Assembly: GCF_900114265.1 (NCBI RefSeq)
Contig: NZ_FPKV01000002.1
Span: forward strand, 186,001-250,000
Direction of reading: 5' to 3'
DNA from: Flaviramulus basaltis
GTDB lineage: Bacteria > Bacteroidota > Bacteroidia > Flavobacteriales > Flavobacteriaceae
DNA length: 64,000 bases
In this document: piece by piece, positions 52,438 to 61,759 of the stretch
Layout of the letters: each line of letters opens with the position of its first letter
How positions within the stretch are numbered: the first letter of the stretch is position 1
Notes under the pieces: generated by a model
Databases searched by the model: none
The model's input: only the letters and a program-made list of their open reading frames with translations
Told to the model about the DNA's origin: nothing
Program-made: the position numbers and the translations under genes

Positions 52438-53895
52438 TTATTTCAATTTCAAGTAACGCTTTATAAGTAAGGTTATATCTTCAGAAAAATTAAACCTATA
52501 AACCACAAAAGCATACAAAACTGTAATTAATATTGATTTTAAAGCAATATTAATAAACGGATTAAAAGGAAACTCCCAAAAATAAAATAGCAGAATACTA
52601 ATTAAAATTAACCCTCCTATTTTTAAGGTATAAACACTAAAAGGAAAAATTTTAAATTTCTTATAAACAAAAAACAGCTTAATTGTATTATAGACAAAAA
52701 TGGCCAAAAAAGTTGCAATGGCAGCGCCGTTAATCCCAAACATAGGAATAAAAACGATGTTTAAAATCACCATTAAAATAACTAGAATAACGCCAAAAAC
52801 TAAAACCATTCTGTAATAATCACTGTTAAACAAAATAGCATTGTTACTGCCTAAAACAGCATCATAAAGTTTAGAAATACTTATTATAAATACCACAAAT
52901 AACCCACCACTAAATTCTTCTGGTATAATATGGTACAATTCATTTATATTTAAAACAATCAGCAAAAAAATAAATCCGCTTATTATAAATAAATTTAATG
53001 AGCTTTTTTTGTACAAATCCTCTAAAGCAACCCTATTTTTTTCATTCAAATATTTAGCAGACAACGGTAACAATATTTGATGCATAGAGCGTTGTGGCAC
53101 CGCTATAACTGCAGCTATAAAAATGGCGACATTGTAATATGCTATTTCTTTAATATCAATATAATATCCAAGCATTACTTTATCTACATCTAAAATAACT
53201 GTAGCTATAGAACCTGCTATAATTATTAAAAATGAATATTTTAGAATACTACTTAAATTATTAACACGCTTAAAAGTTATAATGGGTAATTTAATAGTAA
53301 ATGCATTAACCATCATAACAAGCATTCTTAAAACATATACCAAAACCAAACCTACCATGAATTGTTCTAGGTTTATCACTTCAAAATGAAATAAAAACAA
53401 CAAAATCATGGTTCCTACTCTATGAAAAACTTCTTTCATAAAATTCCCAAAAACAGTTTGCATTTGCACTTTAGCCCAAGCAAAAAACACTTCAAAATAA
53501 GCCAATGCAATAGCTATAACTATGGTATGCCACAAGTAGTTTTTAATAATATCATTTTTGTTTGAAAGAAAGTCTGTAATAGTACCATAACACACATAAG
53601 TAATTAAACTTAAAGGAATTATAATAATTACAGGCAAAAACAGCATAAGCGTTAAAAAACTATTTAACGATACTCGTGTTTTAAATGTTGAATAAAATTT
53701 AACTATAGTGTTATGCACACCAAATGCCATTAATGGCATAATTACAAACGCCAAAGAAAGCATAAAGCCTACCATACCATAATGCTCGGTACTTAAAAAT
53801 TTAGTATACAGAAATAAGGTATTTATAGCGCCTATAAAAAACCCTAAATAGGTAGAAATAACATTTTTAAAGGATTGTGAAGCTACTATTCCCAT
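52438..53895 (-). CDS. Wzx-type polysaccharide flippase
   Basis: 485 aa with about 12-14 hydrophobic segments spread evenly, and the MATE/Wzx-type start SQSFKNVISTYLGFFIGAINTLFLYTKFL. Wzx-family proteins flip undecaprenyl-linked oligosaccharides across the inner membrane. Cys and charged residues are few. It shares one base with the upstream glycosyltransferase gene, so the yfhO-like - GT4 - flippase set is one transcription unit. Confidence 0.88.
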   Translation of the reverse strand: MGIVASQSFKNVISTYLGFFIGAINTLFLYTKFLSTEHYGMVGFMLSLAFVIMPLMAFGVHNTIVKFYSTFKTRVSLNSFLTLMLFLPVIIIIPLSLITYVCYGTITDFLSNKNDIIKNYLWHTIVIAIALAYFEVFFAWAKVQMQTVFGNFMKEVFHRVGTMILLFLFHFEVINLEQFMVGLVLVYVLRMLVMMVNAFTIKLPIITFKRVNNLSSILKYSFLIIIAGSIATVILDVDKVMLGYYIDIKEIAYYNVAIFIAAVIAVPQRSMHQILLPLSAKYLNEKNRVALEDLYKKSSLNLFIISGFIFLLIVLNINELYHIIPEEFSGGLFVVFIISISKLYDAVLGSNNAILFNSDYYRMVLVFGVILVILMVILNIVFIPMFGINGAAIATFLAIFVYNTIKLFFVYKKFKIFPFSVYTLKIGGLILISILLFYFWEFPFNPFINIALKSILITVLYAFVVYRFNFSEDITLLIKRYLKLK

Positions 53896-55193
53896 TAGAG
53901 TAATTTTGACAAAGATTCTGTAAGTGCCTTTCTATGATACTTTTGCAAACCAATTGGATGCGATTGTAAAGTTTTATTTTGAAAAGCTATGTAATGCTCT
54001 AATATAATTCTTTTTAACGACTCGTAATCTGTATAATTAAAGTAGTTACCTGTGTTGGTTTCTTTGATAATTTTTTCAACATCTGAATCTTTCGGTCCAA
54101 TAGCAATAATAGGTCTATTAGAAATCATGTATTCAAATAGCTTTCCAGGAATAATGCATTTAGTGTCTTCAGAATTTATTTCAATAAGTAATAGTATTTG
54201 CGATTTTTTTTGAAATACAACTGCTTCTTTGTGTGAAACATAGCCTGTATTATTAATACAATCACTTAAGCCACATGTTTTAATGGAATTTAATACATTT
54301 TCACTTACCGAGCCTATAAAATTAAGCTGAAAATCTTTTGAAAAACCAACATTTTCTTTCACTAAATCACGTAACACTTTCCATAAAATTACTGGATTAC
54401 GCTTGGATAATAACGACCCAATATGCGACAAAGTGAATTTATTATCCATTGTAAAATTGACATGCTTTTCATTATCATAGCCATTTGTAATAACAGCAAT
54501 AGGTTTATTTGTTATTTGCTGAAACTCGGTTTTAGTTGTAAAACTAGTTACAATAATTTGATTAGCTGTATTTAAAACTTGCTTTTCTAAAGCTTTGTGC
54601 TTCAATTTTGATGCTTCTGTGAGTTTTAATTGTTTATGGTAGCCAATAGTTGTCCATGGATCTCTAAAATCTGCCAACCACTTCACTCCTAAACTTTCTT
54701 TTAATTTTAAACCAATAAGATGCAAACTATGTGGCGGACCAGTTGTGATAATAGTATCAATTTTTTCTTTTGAAATATAATCGCTAAGGAATGCAACTGA
54801 AGGTTTTACCCAACTTTTACGAGCATCAGGAATAAAATAGTTGCCACGAATGTAAAGCATGGCTTTTTCGATAAAACTCTGCTTCTTCTGTTCCGAAATA
54901 ATGCCTTTACTTATGGTTTTTGATGATTTTTTTGAAAACACACTAGCTAGTCTATAAGGTTCTTTTATAGGCTGTTTTAGTACGGTAACACCTTTTGAAA
55001 CTTCAGAAACTAAGCTATCATCAACTATAGGGTAATTTGGGTTTTCAGGAATATATACAATGGGTTCAATATTAAACTCTGGTAAATATTTTACAAATTT
55101 TAACCAACGCTGAACACCAGGACCACCTGCTGGTGGCCAATAATATGTTATAATGAGTACTTTTTTAGGCACTTTTATTTTTCTTAAACTCAT
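53895..55193 (-). CDS. GT4-type glycosyltransferase
   Basis: 432 aa from ATG 55193. A non-ATG start at 55208 is possible but adds only VDCF-like residues. N-terminal VLIITYYWPPAGGPGVQRWLKFVKYLP is the donor-side loop of a GT-B enzyme of this flavobacterial group. WLADFRDPWT and TTGPPHSLHLIGLKLK follow, and the C-terminal nucleotide-sugar domain contains PGKLFEYMISNRPIIAIGPKDSD. It probably adds a sugar to an envelope glycan. The start overlaps the 3' end of the upstream yfhO-like gene by 29 nt. Confidence 0.87.
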   Translation of the reverse strand: MSLRKIKVPKKVLIITYYWPPAGGPGVQRWLKFVKYLPEFNIEPIVYIPENPNYPIVDDSLVSEVSKGVTVLKQPIKEPYRLASVFSKKSSKTISKGIISEQKKQSFIEKAMLYIRGNYFIPDARKSWVKPSVAFLSDYISKEKIDTIITTGPPHSLHLIGLKLKESLGVKWLADFRDPWTTIGYHKQLKLTEASKLKHKALEKQVLNTANQIIVTSFTTKTEFQQITNKPIAVITNGYDNEKHVNFTMDNKFTLSHIGSLLSKRNPVILWKVLRDLVKENVGFSKDFQLNFIGSVSENVLNSIKTCGLSDCINNTGYVSHKEAVVFQKKSQILLLIEINSEDTKCIIPGKLFEYMISNRPIIAIGPKDSDVEKIIKETNTGNYFNYTDYESLKRIILEHYIAFQNKTLQSHPIGLQKYHRKALTESLSKLL

Positions 55194-57594
55194 AAAACAA
55201 TCCACCAAGTAAAAGCAGCCCTAGTAAAACAGAACTTGCAAGCGCAATACTGCTACCCGTTTTTACAACATCAGGATCAAACTTAAACTCTATAGTGTGT
55301 TTGCCGGAAGGAATTTCCATACCACGTAAAATATAATCTACACGTATATGTGTTGTTTCTTTTCCATCGATAAATGTTTTCCAACCATCTGGATAATAAA
55401 CCTCAGAAAACACAGCAAAACCATCGTTTGTGTTATTAGATTGGTATTTTAAGTGATTTGGTTTTACTTCAAGTAAATTTATTGATGCTAAAGAATCGAC
55501 TTTAAATTGATTAGCATATTTTTTTTGTTTTAACAAAGGATGAACAGAATAAATAGCTTTATGTTTATTATCTAAAGAATCTAAAAGCTTAATTTCTTCA
55601 TTTGCCGACTCTACTTTTTGTAAAGATTCAACAAACCAAGCATTTCCATTAGCCTCTTCATTTTTGTAAGGAAAAGTGTTCCCTTCTTTATCTTGAGCAA
55701 TAATATACTTGGTATTAAGCATATTCAACACATTTATATTATTCTGACGTATGTAGAAGTCGAAAACCTCACTATAACGTCTTAATTCCGCAGCATTATA
55801 ACCATTTAGTGAGTTATGATAATAGGATGGTTTTGAAGGACCAGAAACCAAATCATAAACTCTAAAGTGCGACGTATCTTTTAAAATACCTTTATCAACT
55901 TCATTTGCTTGAAAAGGTTTATTCATTGCTAAACCTGAAACAAAATCATCATTATTAACATAACGTCTATCAACACCAACTAAATCAAAAAGGATTAAAG
56001 CACAAAATGCCATAATTACCCATTTTTCTTTGAGTTTGTCTTTTAAAAACATAAAAATAGCACCTGCAGAAAGTAATACTAAAACAAGCGTACGTATAGT
56101 GTCTTGAGTGAAAATCGATTTTCTATCTTGCTTTATAGCGTCAACAAAATCTGGTCCATAATTCTGACGGTAAAACCCATCATTAACACTAACAAAATCA
56201 AATAGAGACGATTTAAACATCAAGAAAACAAGAGCAAGACCTCCAGTTATAATTGTTGTGTATTTTAACGCTTTAAGCTTATCTTCTTTCTTTTCAAAAT
56301 CATTGAACAACCTTACTAATCCAAAAATTGCCAAAACCGGAATACATAATTCCAAAATAACTTGAATAGAACTTACGGCTCTAAACTTATTGTAAAGTGG
56401 CACAAAATCAATAAAAAAATCGGTTAAAAAGCCTAAATTTTTTCCATAGGATAATAATAAAGAGACTAATGTTCCACCAACAAGCCACCATTTTAATCGT
56501 CCTTTTACTAAAAATAAACCGAAAACAAATAGGAATAAAACAACTGCACCTACGTAAGCTGGTGCTTCAACAATGGGTTGATCTCCCCAATACATGGGCG
56601 CATGCTTAGATTCTTGCAAAGCTTGACTTGTAGTAGCTCCTAGTTTTCTAAAAGCTTCATAAGTCGCTGAATCTTTGCCAATATCTTCACCGTTACCACC
56701 GCCCATAAAACGAGGTATAAATAAATTAAAAGTTTCAGCTATACCATAACTAAATTGGGTGATGTAGTTTCTGTCTAAACCAGAAGTGACTTCCTTAGGA
56801 GAGCCATCAGGATTTATTGTGAGTTCACTTTTACTACGTTTACTTTCTTTAACATACTCATTGGTTGCTAGTATATTAGTCGCATTTAAAGCTATTGAAA
56901 GTACTACGGCTGCAACTAAAATACCAACCGATTTAAAATAATGTGGTAACATTTTCTTTTTAAAAGCATCTACCAAATAAGCAATACCTAATATTATAAC
57001 TAAAAACATTAAATAGTATGTCATTTGAAAATGGTTTGCCACCAATTCTAAACCCATAGCAATTGCCGTTAATAAAAAACCACCAATATATTTCTTTTGA
57101 AAAACTAACAAAATACCACTTAAAACCAATGGCATATAAGCAATAGCATGTGCTTTACTATTATGACCAACACCCAAGATAATGATTAAATAAGTTGAAA
57201 AACCAAAGGCTATTGCTCCAAGAGCTGCCAGTTTAAAATCTACTTTTAAAACAAGCAATAACACATAAAAACTTAGTAAATAAAGAAATAAATAATCTGC
57301 AGGTCGTGGTAAAAACCGAAGTGCTAAATCTAATTTTTTAATGTAATTATGTGGGTATTTAGCACCTAATTGATACGTTGGCATACCACCAAAGGCACTA
57401 TTTGTCCAATAGGTTTCTTTTCCCGTTTTTTCCTTAAAATCCTTTTGCTGCTTGCTCATGCCAATGTACTGCACGATATCGTTTTGATATATTTCTTTCC
57501 CTTGTAAAACAGGATTAAAATATGCTAAAGCAAGTATTACAAAACCGACTAAAATTAATATGTGTGGAAGTAATCTTTTTATTGAAAATTGCAT
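55165..57594 (-). CDS. YfhO-family multi-pass membrane protein
   Basis: 809 aa. About a dozen membrane helices in residues 10-540 (first one LPHILILVGFVILALAYFNPVL), with the extracytoplasmic loop carrying EIYQNDIVQYIGMSKQQKDF and TNSAFGGMPTYQLGA, both YfhO/GT-C-like marks. A soluble C-terminal domain (about 560-780) and a final helix (about 782-800) follow. YfhO proteins are GT-C glycosyltransferases that modify cell-surface polymers in Firmicutes; in Bacteroidota the target is not known. It leads the three-gene glycan operon. Confidence 0.87.
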   Translation of the reverse strand: MQFSIKRLLPHILILVGFVILALAYFNPVLQGKEIYQNDIVQYIGMSKQQKDFKEKTGKETYWTNSAFGGMPTYQLGAKYPHNYIKKLDLALRFLPRPADYLFLYLLSFYVLLLVLKVDFKLAALGAIAFGFSTYLIIILGVGHNSKAHAIAYMPLVLSGILLVFQKKYIGGFLLTAIAMGLELVANHFQMTYYLMFLVIILGIAYLVDAFKKKMLPHYFKSVGILVAAVVLSIALNATNILATNEYVKESKRSKSELTINPDGSPKEVTSGLDRNYITQFSYGIAETFNLFIPRFMGGGNGEDIGKDSATYEAFRKLGATTSQALQESKHAPMYWGDQPIVEAPAYVGAVVLFLFVFGLFLVKGRLKWWLVGGTLVSLLLSYGKNLGFLTDFFIDFVPLYNKFRAVSSIQVILELCIPVLAIFGLVRLFNDFEKKEDKLKALKYTTIITGGLALVFLMFKSSLFDFVSVNDGFYRQNYGPDFVDAIKQDRKSIFTQDTIRTLVLVLLSAGAIFMFLKDKLKEKWVIMAFCALILFDLVGVDRRYVNNDDFVSGLAMNKPFQANEVDKGILKDTSHFRVYDLVSGPSKPSYYHNSLNGYNAAELRRYSEVFDFYIRQNNINVLNMLNTKYIIAQDKEGNTFPYKNEEANGNAWFVESLQKVESANEEIKLLDSLDNKHKAIYSVHPLLKQKKYANQFKVDSLASINLLEVKPNHLKYQSNNTNDGFAVFSEVYYPDGWKTFIDGKETTHIRVDYILRGMEIPSGKHTIEFKFDPDVVKTGSSIALASSVLLGLLLLGGLFYEFKKNKSA

Positions 57595-57625
57595 GAAATG
57601 GTTTTAAGAAAAATGATTTTGAAAA

Positions 57626-57910
57626 TTAATCAATTTCTTCGTAATCCACATAATCCCCAACATTTTTATTTGAAGTTTTAGTTTTTGGTATTTTATCGAT
57701 GGTAACTTCACCTTCCTTTTTAGGTGCTTCTTGTTTTGGTTTTCCTTGAAACCCACCAAATTGCTCACCAAAACGTTGTTCTGCTTTTTTGGCAACAAAC
57801 TTTATTAAAAAGGGTGCAAATAAGCGGGTTAGAATTTTGATTCCAAAATAAATCAAAGCAATAATAAGTATCATTCTAACAAACCCAGTTGCAGATGCAA
57901 ATTGTAACAT
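57626..57910 (-). CDS. DUF4834-family small membrane protein
   Basis: 94 aa from ATG 57910. A non-ATG upstream start at 57928 would add MCKIIV and lies inside the promoter region. One membrane helix (about 9-28: FVRMILIIALIYFGIKILTRL) and a charged tail ending KNVGDYVDYEEID, as in DUF4834. Function unknown. It sits 31 nt before the yfhO-like gene on the same strand and may be its operon partner. Confidence 0.82.
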   Translation of the reverse strand: MLQFASATGFVRMILIIALIYFGIKILTRLFAPFLIKFVAKKAEQRFGEQFGGFQGKPKQEAPKKEGEVTIDKIPKTKTSNKNVGDYVDYEEID

Positions 57911-57925
57911 AACTATAATTTTACA

Positions 57926-57933
57926 CAAAAATA
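57926..57933 (-). promoter_or_regulatory. -7 box (TATTTTTG) before the DUF4834 gene
   Basis: TAnnTTTG on the minus strand, 15 nt before ATG 57910. The likely promoter of the DUF4834-yfhO-GT4-flippase unit. Confidence 0.45.
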
Positions 57934-57987
57934 CAATTCTAATTATTTAAAAAAGCCCCAAGAATGATAAAAAAAGTATAAAATATC

Positions 57988-57995
57988 TATATTTG
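57988..57995 (+). promoter_or_regulatory. -7 box (TATATTTG) before the 58045 gene
   Basis: Perfect TAnnTTTG box 49 nt before ATG 58045. No clear -33 element. Confidence 0.45.
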
Positions 57996-58044
57996 AAGAG
58001 CTTTTAATAAATAGTTATTAAAGTTACAATTAAACCTAATTATA

Positions 58045-59058
58045 ATGAGCCCACATAAATCTATCTTGTTTTTTTTACTAGTATTTATAACAACACAAGG
58101 CTTTTGCCAATATACTGATGTTATAAATTCTAACAGACCAGGAGTTTCTAGAAGTGCCTTCTCTGTTGGAACCAACGTTGCGCAAATTGAAGTTGGACCA
58201 TATATTGTAAACGAAAAAAGAACACCTGCTCCTGCTTACGAAGTATCCGGATTTGGAATTGACTTTGCAGCACGCTATGGGTTACTCTTTGAGCAATTAG
58301 AATTAAATATTGAAGGCGCTTTTCAAAACGATAAAAAAACATTTAATTCAACTTTTGCTAATGAAGATAAACGAGCAAATTTTAAATATGTAACTCTAGG
58401 AGCAAAATATTTGGTTTTCGACCCTTATAAAAATGCTGAAGATGAAAAACCAAACCTTTATAGCTGGAAAGCGAACCATCGTTTTAAATGGAAGTCACTA
58501 ATACCAGCAATATCTGTATATGCAGGAGCAAATTTTGATACTAAAGACAATCCTTATATAGCGCCAGAAATTGAAGGCTTTAGTCCTAAAATTATGATAG
58601 CGACTCAAAATAATTTTTCAGGAGGCTGGGTTTTTGTTTTAAATTTAATAAAAGACCGAATTGGAACAGATCAATCTGACTTTCAATACATATTAACATT
58701 AACACATTCATTCAATCCTAAATGGGTTATATTTGGCGAAGCCCAAGGTATTCAAAGCGATTTTTATGCCGATAATCTTTTTAGATTTGGAGGCGCTTAT
58801 CTATTAGGAAAAGATTTTCAGTTAGATACAGCACTAACCTTTAACACTAAAGATACACCATCCGTTTTTAATGTAACCTTAGGAGCATCATACAGGCTTG
58901 ATTTCCATAAAGACAAGGAAGTTGATAATGGGACTTCTGCTGAAGATGAAGGGAAAAGACGCTCTAATAAAAAAGGTAAGAAAAAGAAAAAAGACGATCA
59001 AGATACAGATGATGTTATCAAAAAAGGAAAAAAAGACGATATAGATTTTGGTAATTAA
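58045..59058 (+). CDS. Outer membrane transporter-like beta-barrel protein
   Basis: 337 aa. Signal peptide 1-21 (LLVFITTQGFCQ). The mature part (25-295) is made of alternating strands with aromatic ends, for example NVAQIEVGPYIVN, GIDFAARYGLLFEQLELNIEGAFQ and FTLGASYRLDF-like closing strands, resembling the 'MetA-pathway/transporter' barrel family. The last 40 residues are a Lys/Asp-rich tail (KKGKKKKKDDQDTDD) which is unusual for a barrel and should lie in the periplasm or outside. No substrate can be named. It is 21 nt before the GNAT gene. Confidence 0.75.
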   Translation: MSPHKSILFFLLVFITTQGFCQYTDVINSNRPGVSRSAFSVGTNVAQIEVGPYIVNEKRTPAPAYEVSGFGIDFAARYGLLFEQLELNIEGAFQNDKKTFNSTFANEDKRANFKYVTLGAKYLVFDPYKNAEDEKPNLYSWKANHRFKWKSLIPAISVYAGANFDTKDNPYIAPEIEGFSPKIMIATQNNFSGGWVFVLNLIKDRIGTDQSDFQYILTLTHSFNPKWVIFGEAQGIQSDFYADNLFRFGGAYLLGKDFQLDTALTFNTKDTPSVFNVTLGASYRLDFHKDKEVDNGTSAEDEGKRRSNKKGKKKKKDDQDTDDVIKKGKKDDIDFGN

Positions 59059-59079
59059 ATATTGTGGTTAAAATTTAAT

Positions 59080-60201
59080 ATGATTACACTAAAAGAAGTA
59101 AAAACTAAAAAAGATTTAAAGGCTTTTGTAAAATTCCCTTTTAAATTATATAAAGATTCAGAATATTGGGTTCCTCCTATTATTAGTCAAGAAATTAAAA
59201 CATTTAGCAAAAAAGAAAACCCTGTTTTTGATGATGCTGAAGCTAAATTATTTTTAGCCTATAAAAACAATGAAATAGTAGGTAGAATTGCAGCGATAAT
59301 TAATTGGTTGGAAGTAAAAAGTCAAAATCAAAAAAAAATGCGTTTTGGATGGTTTGATTTTATAGATGATATAGAAGTCTCTCAAACACTTCTAAATGAA
59401 GTTGAAAAAATTGGCAAAGAACATAATCTAGATTATACTGAAGGTCCTGTAGGTTTTTCAAATTTAGACAAGGTTGGAGTAATGACAGAAGGTTTTGATT
59501 CTATTGCACCAATGATAACTTGGTACAATCACCCTTATTATGTAAAGCATTACGAAGCTGCTAACTATAAGGTTGAAAAATCTTATTCTGAAAGTAAATT
59601 CCCTTTTGAAAATGTTAAACCAGAATTCTTTTATAAAGCTCAGGAGCTCATTAAAAGACGTTATCAACTTAGAGCGTTAAAACTTACTAAAACAGAAGAA
59701 GTTATGCCTTATGCAGATAAGATGTTTGACTTATTTAATGAAAGTTACGCTTCTTTATCCTCATTCGTTGCTATTAATGATGTTCAAAAAGAATACTTTA
59801 AAAAGAAATTTATAAGTTTTGTAAATCCAGAATACATCAAATTTGTTGTTGACAAAGATGATAACATGGTTGGTTTTGCTATTGTTATGCCCGCTTTTGC
59901 TAAAGCGTTACAAAAAACTAAAGGTAGATTGTTTCCGTTTGGATTTAAACATATTTTACATGCAAAAAAGCATAGTAAAGATGTTATTTTTTATTTAATT
60001 GGTATTCATCCAGATTACCAAAACAAAGGTGTTCATGCCGTTATTTTTAATGAATATTACAATACGTTTAGAGAAAAAGGTATTGAAACATGTTTTAGAA
60101 CACCAGAACTTGAAGATAATGAAGCCATTCATAAAATATGGAAGCATTTTTTTCCAGTAGTCTATAAGCGCAGAAAAACATTTAGAAAAAACATAGCATA
60201 A
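59080..60201 (+). CDS. GNAT-family N-acetyltransferase
   Basis: 373 aa from ATG 59080; a TTG at 59062 would add six residues of no family character. The C-terminal half holds the acetyl-CoA fold with VFYLIGIHPDYQNKGVHAVIFNEYYNTF as motif A and TCFRTPELEDNEAIHKIWKHFFP as motif B. The N-terminal half (1-190) is also GNAT-like (KNNEIVGRIAAIINW). Substrate unknown. It ends inside a strong terminator hairpin. Confidence 0.82.
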   Translation: MITLKEVKTKKDLKAFVKFPFKLYKDSEYWVPPIISQEIKTFSKKENPVFDDAEAKLFLAYKNNEIVGRIAAIINWLEVKSQNQKKMRFGWFDFIDDIEVSQTLLNEVEKIGKEHNLDYTEGPVGFSNLDKVGVMTEGFDSIAPMITWYNHPYYVKHYEAANYKVEKSYSESKFPFENVKPEFFYKAQELIKRRYQLRALKLTKTEEVMPYADKMFDLFNESYASLSSFVAINDVQKEYFKKKFISFVNPEYIKFVVDKDDNMVGFAIVMPAFAKALQKTKGRLFPFGFKHILHAKKHSKDVIFYLIGIHPDYQNKGVHAVIFNEYYNTFREKGIETCFRTPELEDNEAIHKIWKHFFPVVYKRRKTFRKNIA

Positions 60202-60233
60202 AAAAAACCGGTTCAAATTGAACCGGTTTTTTT
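60201..60233. terminator. Bidirectional hairpin terminator
   Basis: 16-bp perfect stem (arms 60201-60216 and 60218-60233, centre ACCGGTTCAA) with A and T runs. It separates the converging genes at 60201 and 60251. Confidence 0.9.
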
Positions 60234-60250
60234 GTTATTTATTTTGAGTA

Positions 60251-61510
60251 TTATTCACCCATTGCAGCCATTACGGCAGCAGATAAGCGTTTGTAAGTTC
60301 CATTATCTAAACGCGCTCTAATTGCATCAAAAGCATCTAAGGTTTTTTCAACATCTTGTAGTGTATGTGTTGCTGTAGGAATCATTCTTAATAAAATTAA
60401 CCCTTTAGGTATTACAGGATAAACGACTATAGAACAGAATATTCCATAATTTTCACGTAGGTCCCTAACTAAAGCCATGGCTTCTGGAATACTTCCTTTT
60501 AGATAAACAGGAGTAACACAACTTTGTGTTGTACCAATATCAAATCCGCGAGATTTTAATCCAGATTGTAATGCATCAACAATAGTCCAAAGATTTTGTT
60601 TCAACTCTGGCATTGTTTTTAACATTTCTAAACGTTTTAATGCACCAACAACAAGCTGCATTTGTAACGATTTTGCAAACATTTGCGAGCGTAAATTATA
60701 TTTCAAATAATCAATAATCTCTTGATCTGCAGCAATAAAAGCACCTGTACTAGCCATAGATTTTGCAAATGTTGCAAAATACACATCAATATCATCTTGA
60801 ACGCCTTGTTCCTCACCTGCTCCTGCTCCAGTTGCTCCTAATGTTCCAAAACCATGAGCATCATCAACTAAAAACCTAAAATTATATTTTTTCTTTAAAG
60901 CAACAATTTCTTTTAAACGTCCTTGTTCTCCACGCATTCCAAAAACACCCTCAGAAATCACTAAAATACCTCCTCCTGTTTGTTCTGCCATCTTAGTAGC
61001 ACGCTCTAAGTTTTTCTCTAAACTTTCAACATCATTATGCTTATAAGTAAATCGTTTGCCCATGTGTAAACGTACACCGTCAATAATACATGCATGTGCA
61101 TCAACATCATAAACAATAATATCATCTTTTCCAACCAAAGCATCTATAGTAGACAAAATACCTTGATAACCAAAATTTAAAAGATATGCTGCTTCTTTTT
61201 TGACAAAAGCGGCTAATTCTTTTTGAAGTTTTTCATGTAAATCTGTATGACCAGACATCATTCTTGCTCCCATTGGGTAAGCAGAACCATATTGTGCAGC
61301 AGCTTCGGCATCCACTTTCCTAACTTCTGGATGATTTGCTAATCCTAAATAGTCATTAATACTCCAAGTAATTACATCCTTTCCTTGAAACTTCATACGA
61401 TTAGAAATTTCCCCTTCTAATTTAGGAAACACAAAATACCCTTCTGCTTGAGAAGCCCATTTTCCTAATGGTCCTTTGTCTTTATAAATCTTTTCAAATA
61501 AATCTTTCAT
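60251..61510 (-). CDS. PLP-dependent acyl-CoA:amino acid C-acyltransferase (SPT/CFAT-like)
   Basis: 419 aa alpha-oxoamine synthase. PLP features are DDAHGFGTLGATG near residues 217-229 and the PLP Lys in ATFAKSMASTGAFIAAD near 248. ITWSINDYLGLANHPEV at 48-64 is the substrate-side start of this family. In Flavobacteriia the closest known members condense a fatty acyl-CoA with cysteate (capnine for sulfonolipids) or with serine (sphingolipids); the sequence alone cannot separate them. The gene 250 nt upstream on the same strand is a cysteine/cysteate-synthase-like enzyme, which favours the sulfonolipid role. Confidence 0.85.
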   Translation of the reverse strand: MKDLFEKIYKDKGPLGKWASQAEGYFVFPKLEGEISNRMKFQGKDVITWSINDYLGLANHPEVRKVDAEAAAQYGSAYPMGARMMSGHTDLHEKLQKELAAFVKKEAAYLLNFGYQGILSTIDALVGKDDIIVYDVDAHACIIDGVRLHMGKRFTYKHNDVESLEKNLERATKMAEQTGGGILVISEGVFGMRGEQGRLKEIVALKKKYNFRFLVDDAHGFGTLGATGAGAGEEQGVQDDIDVYFATFAKSMASTGAFIAADQEIIDYLKYNLRSQMFAKSLQMQLVVGALKRLEMLKTMPELKQNLWTIVDALQSGLKSRGFDIGTTQSCVTPVYLKGSIPEAMALVRDLRENYGIFCSIVVYPVIPKGLILLRMIPTATHTLQDVEKTLDAFDAIRARLDNGTYKRLSAAVMAAMGE

Positions 61511-61697
61511 CTATTATAAATCTTTTGCTATTAAAATTAAGACATAACTATAACTAGGAGATTGCTTCAATATGGAACATAAACATAAAAATGTTTAAAT
61601 TTTAAGAAAATCTTTAGTTCTTAGTTAGCAAGTGCAAAATTAAATATTTATATGGTTTGAACATAATTTTTAATGCTCAATTATTTATAAAATAAAA

Positions 61698-61740
61698 AAA
61701 GAGATAACACTTTACTATTAAGGTAAAATATTATCTCTTT
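61698..61740 (-). terminator. Long hairpin terminator
   Basis: Outer stem AAAGAGATAA/TTATCTCTTT (61698-61707 and 61731-61740), inner stem TTTAC/GTAAA. It lies 20 nt past the stop of the cysteine-synthase-like gene. The rest of the gap to 61510 (61511-61697) must contain the promoter of the acyltransferase, but no clear box is seen. Confidence 0.7.
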
Positions 61741-61759
61741 ATCAATTTATTATATATAA